Shown piece after piece: positions 35,512-43,160 of a stretch of 46,832 nucleotides of DNA. The translations under genes and the position numbers were made by a program. This DNA comes from Thermoplasmata archaeon. GTDB lineage: Archaea > Thermoplasmatota > Thermoplasmata > Lutacidiplasmatales > SKW197. Location of the stretch: positions 1 to 46,832 of the forward strand of contig JAVZCK010000015.1 in the NCBI GenBank assembly GCA_038874435.1, given 5' to 3'. The number at the start of each line of letters is the position of its first letter. The stretch's first letter is position 1. The notes under the pieces were generated by a model. That model worked only from the letters and a program-made list of their open reading frames with translations. It did no database searches and was not told the DNA's origin.

Positions 35512-35667
35512 TCATTCGTAGGTAATGAGATATACAAAGCCTGTGCCGAGCCAGGTGATTCCAGCCACCAATCCCCAGATGTTCCATTTCATTGCCACTG
35601 ATGCAACGATTAAGAGAATGGGCAGCACGAAGAGCAGGAAGAGTGGAAGTGCCTTCTTTGACTTCAT
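35512..35667 (-). CDS. 51-aa two-TM membrane protein upstream of hypB
   Basis: The reading frame codes for MKSKKALPLFLLFVLPILLI then a short hydrophilic turn (SVAMKWN) and a second hydrophobic stretch (IWGLVAGITWLGTGFVYLI), ending TYE. A positive N terminus and two membrane helices make this a credible small protein. A TATA-like TTTTTATTG (35692-35700) lies about 29 nt before ATG 35667, and only 10 nt separate its stop from hypB, whose Shine-Dalgarno includes the stop region. Family unknown. It may be a membrane partner or simply the first gene of the operon. Confidence 0.7.
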   Translation of the reverse strand: MKSKKALPLFLLFVLPILLIVASVAMKWNIWGLVAGITWLGTGFVYLITYE

Positions 35668-35710
35668 GTACGAAAGGAATAGAATTTACAATAAAAAGGT
35701 TGTGCTTTCA

Positions 35711-36895
35711 TTATTGTCTCAGAGGTTTTTGAAGAGAGTGTGAACCTGCAATTCCAGCCCAGAGGAATATGGCAATTCCATAAGCAATGAGCAGGGCAAA
35801 TGCCGCACCCGGCATTCCCATTGTTGGCACCAGTAACCAGAGCAATACTACGTCTGCAACTGCGGCGATGCCAAGCACAAACCCCTCGTATAACGGTTTG
35901 CCAGCACCAGTCCAGACAGAAGCAAAAACATCAGAGCAGGCAAAAAGAACCATCGCAATACTGAGCGTTGGTAGCACCTGAGATGCAGGCAGATAACTCT
36001 CGGGATAAATGATGCCTAACAAGGTTGTGGGAATCAGTAGAAATGGGATTGCAAGGAGAAACGAGATGCCTGCAGTAAGGGCAAGCCCGAATTGCAGGTT
36101 TTTCTTTATCTCCATATTTTTTGCGGTTTCTGGCAGCATCACAGTACTCACAGCGAAAGGTGCAAACACAAACACAGTCATCAAAGTTTTAGCAGCCATG
36201 TAGTAAGAAAGTTCAGCAGGGCTCAGAAATTCTTTGACAAACACGGCATCCAGATTGGCTACAAGAATGTATGCGATTGAAGAAACATAGAGGGGAAGTG
36301 AGAACCTAACCAATCTTTTCAGCAGGTTTTTATTGAGTAGGCCATGGGAGGCACAGAGTGCCTTTCTTGAGAGCACGAAAGGCAGGGGAAGCAGGGTTGC
36401 AACAAGGTAGATGAATGAGAACAGCAGAACCTCTGGGGAACACAAATAGAGAAATCCAAGAAGGGCAATTCTGATTGCATTTGCGGCAACGAGATAAAGA
36501 GAAAGTTGCTTGTAAGCATGAATGCCCCGAAAATAAGAATAAGCAAACTGGGAAACAAAGAATGAAAGGGCAAGGAGGCAGAGAGAGATGCCGCCAATGA
36601 AAACCATGATTGGAAGCGAAGCAAGCAGGAGAATTGTGGAAAATCCCAGCACATTAAATCCAATTGTCTGTTTCTCCTCCGAACTCAGAAACCTGGTCAT
36701 CGTGGTGTAGATGCCAGCAAACAGGGAATTGTAGAAAATCATTCCCAAAGAAACTAGGTATCTGAAGACACCAAAATCTTCAAAGAGCAGGAATCTGGCT
36801 GCGAGCAGGAAAAACACGAAATTCAGTGCATAACCCACAAGGTTGCCTGCGCCCACTACAACCGTGCTAGCCAGATACTTTCTGTAAACAGTCAT
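35711..36895 (-). CDS. Polysaccharide/lipid-oligosaccharide flippase (Wzx/MATE-like)
   Basis: The 394-aa product is almost entirely hydrophobic, with about 12 TM helices and the MOP-superfamily N terminus GAGNLVGYALNFVFFLLAARFL plus FEDFGVFRYL. It would move lipid-linked sugars across the membrane, for example for glycosylation of the many surface proteins here. The start at 36895 overlaps the upstream nuclease stop by ATGA. The longer frame (36955) would run 60 nt into that gene and adds no TM. The relation to the nuclease is transcriptional, and no shared function is apparent. Confidence 0.87.
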   Translation of the reverse strand: MTVYRKYLASTVVVGAGNLVGYALNFVFFLLAARFLLFEDFGVFRYLVSLGMIFYNSLFAGIYTTMTRFLSSEEKQTIGFNVLGFSTILLLASLPIMVFIGGISLCLLALSFFVSQFAYSYFRGIHAYKQLSLYLVAANAIRIALLGFLYLCSPEVLLFSFIYLVATLLPLPFVLSRKALCASHGLLNKNLLKRLVRFSLPLYVSSIAYILVANLDAVFVKEFLSPAELSYYMAAKTLMTVFVFAPFAVSTVMLPETAKNMEIKKNLQFGLALTAGISFLLAIPFLLIPTTLLGIIYPESYLPASQVLPTLSIAMVLFACSDVFASVWTGAGKPLYEGFVLGIAAVADVVLLWLLVPTMGMPGAAFALLIAYGIAIFLWAGIAGSHSLQKPLRQ

Positions 36896-38091
36896 AATGT
36901 GTATTCCTTCTTTTTCGTGCTGCAGTAAAACTTTGCGTATTTGGAGAATCCGCAAAGCTGGTTTATGGTCTGGAGAAGAGATGGAGGAAGATTTTCACTC
37001 TTCAGTTTTTGTGAAAGATTGAAACGGTCAATCTCCAGCAACTCTTCAGCAAGCCCTGCAGCAAAGATTGCCTCTTTGAGCATGGTGTACTCAGGACTCT
37101 CTTTTGCTGGCAGCTCTATGTTATCATACTCCCTAATTTTTACCTCACAATCTCTCCCAACGACTGCCAGATAGTTATTGGCTCTTGCATACTCCAGCAG
37201 TTTTTTCTTCACAGCATCCAATTCATCCTCGAGTTCCCGAATTTTTTCATGGAGTTCTCCGTAACGGGTAGCAAGTTGAAAACCTTCTTCAGCAGTAATT
37301 TCTTCTGGTCCAAACTCCTCCAATTTCAATGTGTGTTTTTTAAGCGGGCAGTATTTCCAGTACTGGCACCAGTTGCAGAGCACACTCTTTTTTGCTTCAA
37401 ATTCTTTCTGGTTGAGAATTTCAAAGGCGATGGTTCTCAGATTCTCCTTCAGCATGTTCAGTTGCTCGGGTGTGCGGAGCACCTCCCGCTCTGTGTCAAA
37501 ACGGAGATAGTGCCAGATTAATCGCACCTCTTTCACATCGTCAAACTGCTCCTGGAGAGCAATCTGATAAATTGCAAGCTGCTCGTTTTCCTCGCACCAG
37601 TCCTTGTCAGGCAATGTGCCGGTGGTCTTGTAGTCGTGGATTTCATACTTCCCATTTCCTGCCTTATCCACACGGTCAATCACACCAGTAATCTCTACGC
37701 CCTCGCCAAGGTCTATTGTAAAATCTTTCTCTACCCAGAGCGGCAGTGCCTGGTTGAAAGGATAGAATTTTTTGTAGTAGCTGATGATACAATTTTTTCC
37801 AACATCAAAGTAATTTTCCGCAGTGTACTCCTGTTTCACAATCTTTACCTTATCAGGGTCCCATCGTGTCTTCCACTCGGCAGTGTAGAAATCCTCAAGT
37901 TCTTTCAACGGATCAAGCTTCCCATTGATCAAATCAGTGTAGAGTTTTTCTAGTGTTTCATGAACAAGTGTGCCCATGAATGCTTCTATGGTCGTTCCTT
38001 CTGGCTCAATTTTGTCAATTCTAGACAATTTATACTGGAGTGGGCAGTTTTTGTATGTCTCTATGCTAGAATATGAGAGTTTTATTCCCAT
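36892..38091 (-). CDS. RecB-like PD-(D/E)XK nuclease with an Fe-S cluster motif
   Basis: The 399-aa protein starts KLSYSSIETYKNCPLQYKL, the typical N terminus of Cas4/AddB-like PDDEXK_1 enzymes. Active-site residues are His44 (TLVHE), Asp139 (VIDR), Asp153 and Lys155 (HDYKTT), and Gln171/Tyr175 (QLAIY). Cys16 and CNWCQYWKYC (Cys239, 242, 248) form the expected four-cysteine Fe-S clasp. A coiled coil (about 280-315) and a helical tail follow. It lacks any helicase domain. The start at 38091 sits about 26 nt from a shared TATA, and upstream Met codons give a non-conserved extension. A DNA repair or end-processing role is likely. Confidence 0.9.
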   Translation of the reverse strand: MGIKLSYSSIETYKNCPLQYKLSRIDKIEPEGTTIEAFMGTLVHETLEKLYTDLINGKLDPLKELEDFYTAEWKTRWDPDKVKIVKQEYTAENYFDVGKNCIISYYKKFYPFNQALPLWVEKDFTIDLGEGVEITGVIDRVDKAGNGKYEIHDYKTTGTLPDKDWCEENEQLAIYQIALQEQFDDVKEVRLIWHYLRFDTEREVLRTPEQLNMLKENLRTIAFEILNQKEFEAKKSVLCNWCQYWKYCPLKKHTLKLEEFGPEEITAEEGFQLATRYGELHEKIRELEDELDAVKKKLLEYARANNYLAVVGRDCEVKIREYDNIELPAKESPEYTMLKEAIFAAGLAEELLEIDRFNLSQKLKSENLPPSLLQTINQLCGFSKYAKFYCSTKKKEYTL

Positions 38092-38111
38092 GGGGTTGAG
38101 TAGGGGAAGAG

Positions 38112-38123
38112 AGTATATAAATA
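38112..38123. promoter_or_regulatory. Shared bidirectional TATA element
   Basis: AGTATATAAATA reads as a good TATA box on both strands. Rightward it is about 30 nt from ATG 38147 of the DHH gene, leftward about 26 nt from ATG 38091 of the nuclease gene. No second TATA or Shine-Dalgarno is visible, so both genes appear to be leaderless and to share one core promoter. Confidence 0.55.
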
Positions 38124-38146
38124 TGGTGCAGAACTGCAAAAAGTTT

Positions 38147-39241
38147 ATGCATGTGCAAAGCATTGTCGTATTGATGAGAAGAAGGGCCAGGGAAGTGGCA
38201 CACACCATTGTTTCTATAGCGTCAGAACATAACTGCTTACCTTTTTACATTGTCGCACATGCAGATGCAGACGGCATTACCGCATCCGCAATAATAACTA
38301 GGGTGCTTAATGCTCAAAAAATCATGCCGATAGTTGTGTTCACAAACTCAACGGAAATAAACGAGATAGTTTATCACGGCACGATAAATCCAGTACTACG
38401 AACTCCTACGGATGCAAAAGAGGGCATCTGGATTTTTTTGGATACTGGTTTCAACTCCCTCAATGTCCTCGAGAAACTCAAAAAGAAGATAATAATAGAC
38501 CATCACTTCTGCAGCGAACAACACTTGAAAAAAGCACAAACTGGCACATTTAATAAATCTATTAGCCATGAGTCTTGGACATTGCTGTTATCCCCGCATC
38601 TTTTTGGAGTTGCGCACAATGAGTGCACTGCTGCGTTTCTTGCTTACCTCATCGCTAAGAATGTGCGGGAAGATAGAGAACATGGGCCGCTTGCAGTAGT
38701 GGGGGCGTTGGGCGATGGCATCTATGGAAAAGAGTTTACAATTTCAGGAATTGCAAGAGAGGCTGTTCAGGAATCAATAGAGAAGAATGAAATTCAGATA
38801 AAGAGAGACCTCCTAGTTCCAGGCAAAGAGACCCTTTCCATTAAGAACCTACTCATAGAGATGAACCAGATGTTAGAGATGGGCTTTGAAACTGAGGCGC
38901 TGTTATCTGAAATGGTCTCAGATTTAAAAATTCCGAAAAATGAAATTGAAGAAAATAGATGGATTGATCTCTTACCGAAAGAAAAGCGGAATATTCTCTC
39001 ATGGATTGCAAAAAAAAGATTGAAAATGGGGCACGACGCAGGAGCGGTTCTTGGGATGGTGGGTGAGGTTTACCACCTTAAAAAACATAGGCCAGGTATA
39101 CATATGCATGACTGTGCCGAATTCGGAAAACTTTTGAACGAATGTGGCGAGAGAGCACTTGCCCATGAGGCCTATCACCTTTGCCTCCAGCAAACCGAAG
39201 AAAATTACAGAAATCTTGTCGACAAACTCTATCTACGCTGA
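38147..39241 (+). CDS. DHH-family phosphoesterase, archaeal RecJ/GAN-like
   Basis: The 364-aa protein has DHH superfamily motifs: HADADG (38-43), LDTG, IIDHHF (Asp118-His119-His120) and ALGDGIYG, then a C-terminal DHHA1-like domain with a GHDAGA loop. This matches archaeal RecJ homologues that are single-strand exonucleases linked to the CMG replisome, or related nucleases. The frame begins at 37970, but the start is placed at 38147 about 30 nt from the shared TATA. ATG 38174 is the main alternative. It faces an Fe-S nuclease gene, so a common role in replication or repair is plausible. Confidence 0.85.
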   Translation: MHVQSIVVLMRRRAREVAHTIVSIASEHNCLPFYIVAHADADGITASAIITRVLNAQKIMPIVVFTNSTEINEIVYHGTINPVLRTPTDAKEGIWIFLDTGFNSLNVLEKLKKKIIIDHHFCSEQHLKKAQTGTFNKSISHESWTLLLSPHLFGVAHNECTAAFLAYLIAKNVREDREHGPLAVVGALGDGIYGKEFTISGIAREAVQESIEKNEIQIKRDLLVPGKETLSIKNLLIEMNQMLEMGFETEALLSEMVSDLKIPKNEIEENRWIDLLPKEKRNILSWIAKKRLKMGHDAGAVLGMVGEVYHLKKHRPGIHMHDCAEFGKLLNECGERALAHEAYHLCLQQTEENYRNLVDKLYLR

Positions 39242-39423
39242 ACCTTTACAAAGTATTCAATGCTTCTGTCGTAGGTGCGTTCTGCTTCAGGAGGAAACAG
39301 ACACCCTGGCAATTCTCCATGACTCCTGTGGTAGGCGATGCATTCGCAGCAAATGCCCTTTCTCGGGCACGGCTCGTATGTGCAGGTGCATTTTCTCGCA
39401 TTTTCTGCCTTTCTGCAGTCCAT
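39229..39423 (-). CDS. Cys-rich DUF6485 family protein
   Basis: The 64-aa product has the sequence pattern of DUF6485: [26 protein letters not shown] and [10 protein letters not shown]. Seven cysteines are arranged for zinc or Fe-S binding. The start has GGTGAG at good spacing. The last 13 bp overlap the convergent DHH gene. It is small and of unknown function, but the conserved pattern makes it a real gene. Confidence 0.82.
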   Translation of the reverse strand: MDCRKAENARKCTCTYEPCPRKGICCECIAYHRSHGELPGCLFPPEAERTYDRSIEYFVKVQRR

Positions 39424-39468
39424 TATCTCACCTTGTTGTGAGAATGAAGAGGGTATAATAAAAGTTAT

Positions 39469-40884
39469 TCAATGTAAGAACAGGAGGCAATACAGTGTGA
39501 GAATCAAAAGACAGCTAGAAAAGACGGTGATGAAGATTGTTTTCCCTGGAAAACTCAGTTTAGTAGGTATGAAGGGCAGGAGCACCAGAGCAAAGATGAA
39601 TGTGAGAAGAGCTGCGTAGGGAATGCCAGAAACTAATTCTAGTATTCCACATGCGAGCATGAAGATCAGGAGGGTGAACACAACACTTTCCCTTAAACCT
39701 ATGTAGAATTCCATTATGGTTTTCTCATGTAGGCCAAATGCAGCGATGAGCAGTAAACCAGTGATGAAGTAAAATCCTAGGAGGACCGTGTAGAATGAAA
39801 GAGGAAGGAGCCACATCAGTGCTACAGCCGATAGTACTATGCAGATCCCAGCTGTAGGAAGAGTAAATTTCACAATTTTCAGTTTAGGTAAGCCGCCCAC
39901 AAGTCCAAATGCAATGAAGAAAGCCCCATTCAGGGGAAGAAGAAGTGAGGGTAGAAATTCTGCAGTTCCGAAGGGATATGCGGATACTGGAAACCATATC
40001 ATAAAGACCCCACAGAGAATCGAGATTTCGCGTAGCAACCTCTTGTTTTCCTGATAGACCAAAAAATGAAAGATAGCCAGAGGAGAGAGATAGTAAACGA
40101 TCTCAACTTCGTTAAACTCGACAAAGAAAGAATAGCCAAAGACCAGCACTGCATTTATGAGGGTCTGTGCCCTACAAATTCTGATCAATGTCGGTGCAGT
40201 CGGAGCAAGTGGAAATAACTTGAGATAAAAAACAACAATCACAAAAAAAGCAAGGCCCTCAGCTCCCAACAGGCAGCAAACCGTCCCCATTTGAAAGCTA
40301 AAAACGTTTTTTTCAAAAATGTATAAAAGAGTAGCAACCAGAGATGAAAGTCCCAAGTTCGCAGCAATGGTTCGGTTTTTCAACTTCTTAATTTCCTCTG
40401 GGTCCACTTTGTCAGTTTCCTGGTTTCGACTGAGTTCTTTCGCCTGGCTTTTCAGCGTAGGCTCCTCTCCTTCTAATTTAGTTGCTACATCTTTATCTCT
40501 ATGTATGCTCTGGCACTCTTCTTCCAATTCTACACCCTCAAACATCTCCTGAGTTTCTTTCTTTTCAAGTTCCAGAATTTCTCTTATTGTTTTAATGCCA
40601 AACTCTTTAGCAATTCTTTCCCTTGTTTTTATTGCCTCGTTTCTCCCTTTCTGGGTTAGAAAATAAACTTTTACCTTGCGTTTCTGTCCCTTTACATGCT
40701 CCAGTGTCTCGCCAACAAGCTCTAGCCCTTTCAACTTTTTTATAGCAATTGACACATGGGCACGGTCCATCTCAAGTGCCTCGGCAATACCGTACTGGGT
40801 GAGTACATATCTGCCCAGCAAGCCCTCTTCTGTCGCATTTTTCTCAAGGAGATAAACTAAGATTTTCTCCCATGATTTTACCAT
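39469..40884 (-). CDS. Winged-helix DNA-binding membrane protein
   Basis: The 471-aa product starts with a MarR-type winged helix (about 4-95, with GIAEALEMDRAHVSIAIKKL as helix-turn-helix), followed by an acidic linker and about 9-10 TM helices to the end. This is a one-component membrane-bound regulator layout. ATG 40884 (MVKSWEK) is preferred to 40962, because the longer frame would cross the palindrome and the promoter. A perfect 15-bp palindrome lies 12 nt upstream. It is divergent from thi4, which could be a regulated target. Confidence 0.82.
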   Translation of the reverse strand: MVKSWEKILVYLLEKNATEEGLLGRYVLTQYGIAEALEMDRAHVSIAIKKLKGLELVGETLEHVKGQKRKVKVYFLTQKGRNEAIKTRERIAKEFGIKTIREILELEKKETQEMFEGVELEEECQSIHRDKDVATKLEGEEPTLKSQAKELSRNQETDKVDPEEIKKLKNRTIAANLGLSSLVATLLYIFEKNVFSFQMGTVCCLLGAEGLAFFVIVVFYLKLFPLAPTAPTLIRICRAQTLINAVLVFGYSFFVEFNEVEIVYYLSPLAIFHFLVYQENKRLLREISILCGVFMIWFPVSAYPFGTAEFLPSLLLPLNGAFFIAFGLVGGLPKLKIVKFTLPTAGICIVLSAVALMWLLPLSFYTVLLGFYFITGLLLIAAFGLHEKTIMEFYIGLRESVVFTLLIFMLACGILELVSGIPYAALLTFIFALVLLPFIPTKLSFPGKTIFITVFSSCLLILTLYCLLFLH

Positions 40885-40895
40885 AACGCTCCAAT

Positions 40896-40910
40896 TTAGC
40901 AAAATGCTAA
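40896..40910. promoter_or_regulatory. Palindromic operator candidate TTAGCAAAATGCTAA
   Basis: TTAGCA and TGCTAA are exact inverted repeats around AAA. The site is 12 nt upstream of the winged-helix membrane gene start and about 65 nt left of the thi4 TATA region, between divergent genes, the usual place for an autoregulatory operator. Confidence 0.45.
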
Positions 40911-40974
40911 GGTGGTATTTATTGCCTTCCCTAGTGCGACTGCACAACAAAAAAAATCTCATGCAAAGATAACC

Positions 40975-40987
40975 CTATATACTCCTT
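40975..40987 (+). promoter_or_regulatory. TATA box of thi4
   Basis: CCCTATATACTCC lies about 33 nt before ATG 41014, and the short leader holds AGGTGAT (41004-41010) 3 nt upstream of the start. No THI-box riboswitch pattern was seen. Confidence 0.45.
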
Positions 40988-41013
40988 CCAATTCCATTTC
41001 AACAGGTGATTGT

Positions 41014-41802
41014 ATGGCAAAGCTCTTCTCAAAGGCAAGTGAAAAGGATGTGACAAAAGCGATAGTTAGCCAGTTTGCAAAGGATATGGTGGACTTCACA
41101 GAGGTGGATGTGGCAATTATTGGTGCAGGCCCAAGTGGCTTGCAGGCAGCAAGAGACCTCTCACTCAGTGGAATAAAAACACTTGTGATAGAGAGAAACA
41201 ACTATCTGGGTGGTGGTTTCTGGATTGGCGGTTTCTTGATGAACACTGTTACACTGCGTGAGCCAAGCCAGAAAATTCTTGATGAAATAGGAGTTCCCTA
41301 CACGGAATACACAAAGGGTCTCTACATAACACCTGGACCGCATGCCTGCTCCAAACTGATTGCAAGTGCCTGCGATGCGGGTGTTAAATTCCTGAACATG
41401 GCAAAATTTGACGATGTGGTAATTCGTGAGAAAAACAGAGTTGGGGGTGTTGTGATTAACTGGACGCCGGTTTCCGCCCTGCCAAGAGAAATTACATGTG
41501 TTGACCCAGTTGCTTTAGAAGCAAAGGTTGTGATTGACGCAAGCGGACATGATGCCGTCGTTGTGAAAAAGCTTGAGGAGCGGGGGCTCATCAAGACACC
41601 TGGCTTCGGTGCAATGTGGGTTGAAAAGTCAGAGGATGCAGTCGTAGAACACACATGCGAGGCCTACCCTGGCTTGATTGTCACAGGAATGGCTGTTTCC
41701 ACGACCTTTGGGCTGCCAAGAATGGGCCCCACATTTGGCTCAATGCTGCTTTCAGGCAGAAAGGGGGCTGAGATTGCAAAGAAACTTATCAAGAAGAAAT
41801 AA
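41014..41802 (+). CDS. thi4: Thiazole synthase Thi4
   Basis: Thi4 makes the thiazole phosphate of thiamine from NAD, glycine and sulfur. The 262-aa protein has the dinucleotide-binding [10 protein letters not shown] (37-46), acidic turn [16 protein letters not shown], and a C-terminal [20 protein letters not shown]. At the residue that separates sulfide-using from suicidal enzymes, it has Cys162 (ITCVDP), the yeast-like sulfur donor, not the His found in methanococcal homologues. ATG 41014 with AGGTGAT is chosen. The following DUF6775-like gene overlaps its end. Confidence 0.93.
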   Translation: MAKLFSKASEKDVTKAIVSQFAKDMVDFTEVDVAIIGAGPSGLQAARDLSLSGIKTLVIERNNYLGGGFWIGGFLMNTVTLREPSQKILDEIGVPYTEYTKGLYITPGPHACSKLIASACDAGVKFLNMAKFDDVVIREKNRVGGVVINWTPVSALPREITCVDPVALEAKVVIDASGHDAVVVKKLEERGLIKTPGFGAMWVEKSEDAVVEHTCEAYPGLIVTGMAVSTTFGLPRMGPTFGSMLLSGRKGAEIAKKLIKKK

Positions 41803-42577
41803 AATTTACATCTATCCATCTGCTTGGAAAATAGAATACGGCGAGATTGCGAGCTTCCTTTCCGAGCTCACAGGCATTCCAGTGGAGCTACGTAACTCTT
41901 TTTTTGACACCTTTGTGATCGATTCTGAAAAGCTCGCAGTGGACTTTGCAGCAGCTAGAATCTTTGACATCTTTTCTACATCCTGTGCAGCAGTGCATGA
42001 AAGCTATGCAATTACCGCAATAGAAAAGGAGTTTATAACAGAAGGGAAGCCAGTTTATGGGGTGCTCTACGATGCTGGCAGAGTTGCAGCAGCCCTGAGA
42101 AAATGGATTCCAAAACAGGAAAGAAGACTTGAAACTCAACACATTGTATTTCTGGATAGATTAATTGCCACCTATGATGCAGAAAGATACCATGCCAGAA
42201 TGCTCTATTGTTCCTTCCCTTCTCTGATATCCACCCTTGGTATGATTCAGGCACCTGCAAGACCAAAAGAATTCTACATTCTCAGAAATTCAAACCCCAA
42301 CATACCTGAAGAAGTATTGCTTGAGCAGTTTAAGGAAAAGGTCCTCACATATGATGACCCTCGGCTTACAGAAGTTGCAAAAGGACTTACACTTCAAACA
42401 GTTCTCTGGACCAACGGCTTTGAACCATTCTGCAAAAATCGTTCCTGCAGACTCTACAATGCGCACTGGCAGGAAGAATTAATTACCTCCCAGATGCAGG
42501 GAAAAATTTGTGGAAAACACCAGAAGATTATTCGAATAATAAAGGACAACCAGAATATAACCAATAAAAAACAATAA
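41774..42577 (+). CDS. DUF6775-like archaeal protein, putative metalloprotein
   Basis: The 267-aa product begins [17 protein letters not shown] and resembles archaeal DUF6775 proteins, described as putative metallopeptidases. No HExxH motif is visible. The C terminus has [14 protein letters not shown] and GKICGKH, which may bind zinc. No ATG is available near the conserved start: TTG 41774, inside thi4, is the best candidate, giving a 29-bp overlap and coupling to thi4. An ATG 41678 start would run 125 nt into thi4 and is less likely. Function is not assigned. Confidence 0.65.
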   Translation: MQRNLSRRNKIYIYPSAWKIEYGEIASFLSELTGIPVELRNSFFDTFVIDSEKLAVDFAAARIFDIFSTSCAAVHESYAITAIEKEFITEGKPVYGVLYDAGRVAAALRKWIPKQERRLETQHIVFLDRLIATYDAERYHARMLYCSFPSLISTLGMIQAPARPKEFYILRNSNPNIPEEVLLEQFKEKVLTYDDPRLTEVAKGLTLQTVLWTNGFEPFCKNRSCRLYNAHWQEELITSQMQGKICGKHQKIIRIIKDNQNITNKKQ

Positions 42578-42607
42578 GTAAATAAAATAAAAAGGAAAAT
42601 GTTTTGT

Positions 42608-42826
42608 TTAGGCCTTCATTATCTTCATCCAGCCGTTGGACTCGTAGATTGCAAGCTTTCTCTTCTTCAGGAGTTTCTCGAACTCATCCCAGTCCACGAC
42701 TTCAATTCTCTCGTTCTTTCCCTTTGTGAACTGGATTCCCTCAGTTCCTTTCACTTTCCCTGGCTTCAGTCCCTTCTTGGATGCAATCTTCTTGGCGTCG
42801 TCCAACGATATCTTCTGCATTACCAT
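42608..42826 (-). CDS. Small basic hypothetical protein
   Basis: The 72-aa product starts MVMQKISLDDAKKIASKKGL and has a Lys-rich, mixed helix/strand sequence ending in YESNGWMKIMKA. The start at 42826 has AGGTGAG 5 nt upstream, and a TATA box (42877-42888) stands about 55 nt away, so the gene is probably real and expressed from its own promoter. It may bind nucleic acid. The family is not recognised. Confidence 0.7.
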   Translation of the reverse strand: MVMQKISLDDAKKIASKKGLKPGKVKGTEGIQFTKGKNERIEVVDWDEFEKLLKKRKLAIYESNGWMKIMKA

Positions 42827-42876
42827 TTTTCTCACCTGAGTGTTACATACACTCCAGATAACCATATAGCATACTG

Positions 42877-42888
42877 GTTTATATATTT
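42877..42888 (-). promoter_or_regulatory. TATA box of the 72-aa protein gene
   Basis: On the minus strand AAATATATAAAC is a near-consensus archaeal TATA box, placing the start of transcription near 42860 and leaving a leader of about 30 nt with a Shine-Dalgarno. Confidence 0.55.
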
Positions 42889-42996
42889 TTCGCTGGCTTG
42901 GACATCCCTCTTACCTATTTAAACCCTACATTATGAGATTGTTAAAGGGGGTTGAAGAAAAGCAAGCAAATGTGTTAATCAAATCTGCATGAAAGG

Positions 42997-43124
42997 CGCG
43001 GGGAAGGGGATTTGAACCCCTGAGGGCAATGCCCAACGGATTAGCAATCCGGTGCCTCGGCGTAGCCCGACCAACGAATCTTACGAGGCAAATCCGTCGC
43101 CTTACCGGGCTGGGCCATCCCCGC
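42997..43124 (-). tRNA. tRNA-Ser (GCT anticodon) with a 45-nt non-canonical intron
   Basis: Exons fold as GCGGGGA/TCCCCGC acceptor (G73), anticodon stem ACGGA/TCCGT around TTGCTAA (anticodon GCT), a long variable arm and T arm GGGGTTCAAATCCCC. An intron interrupts the 5' side of the anticodon arm. CGGATT occurs at both junctions, so the exact cut is ambiguous within 6 nt. A 7-bp stem TGCCTCG/CGAGGCA inside the intron and ATT on each side suit cutting after position 31 (intron 43048-43092). CCA is not encoded. A TATA box (43147-43159) is upstream. Confidence 0.9.
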
Positions 43125-43160
43125 TTTCTTGAAGAGGATAAAGCAGTTTTTATATTAAAC

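Noticed and set aside
35525-35743. 72-codon plus-strand ORF over the 51-aa membrane protein gene
   Set aside because: The opposite strand codes for a clean two-TM protein with a TATA box and operon spacing. The plus-strand product has no start signals or coherent features.
38147-40962. DNA-defence island (nuclease, DHH protein, winged-helix membrane protein)
   Set aside because: The DHH and Fe-S nuclease genes look like ordinary archaeal repair/replication genes. No helicase, methylase, toxin or integrase is nearby, and gene density and composition are normal.
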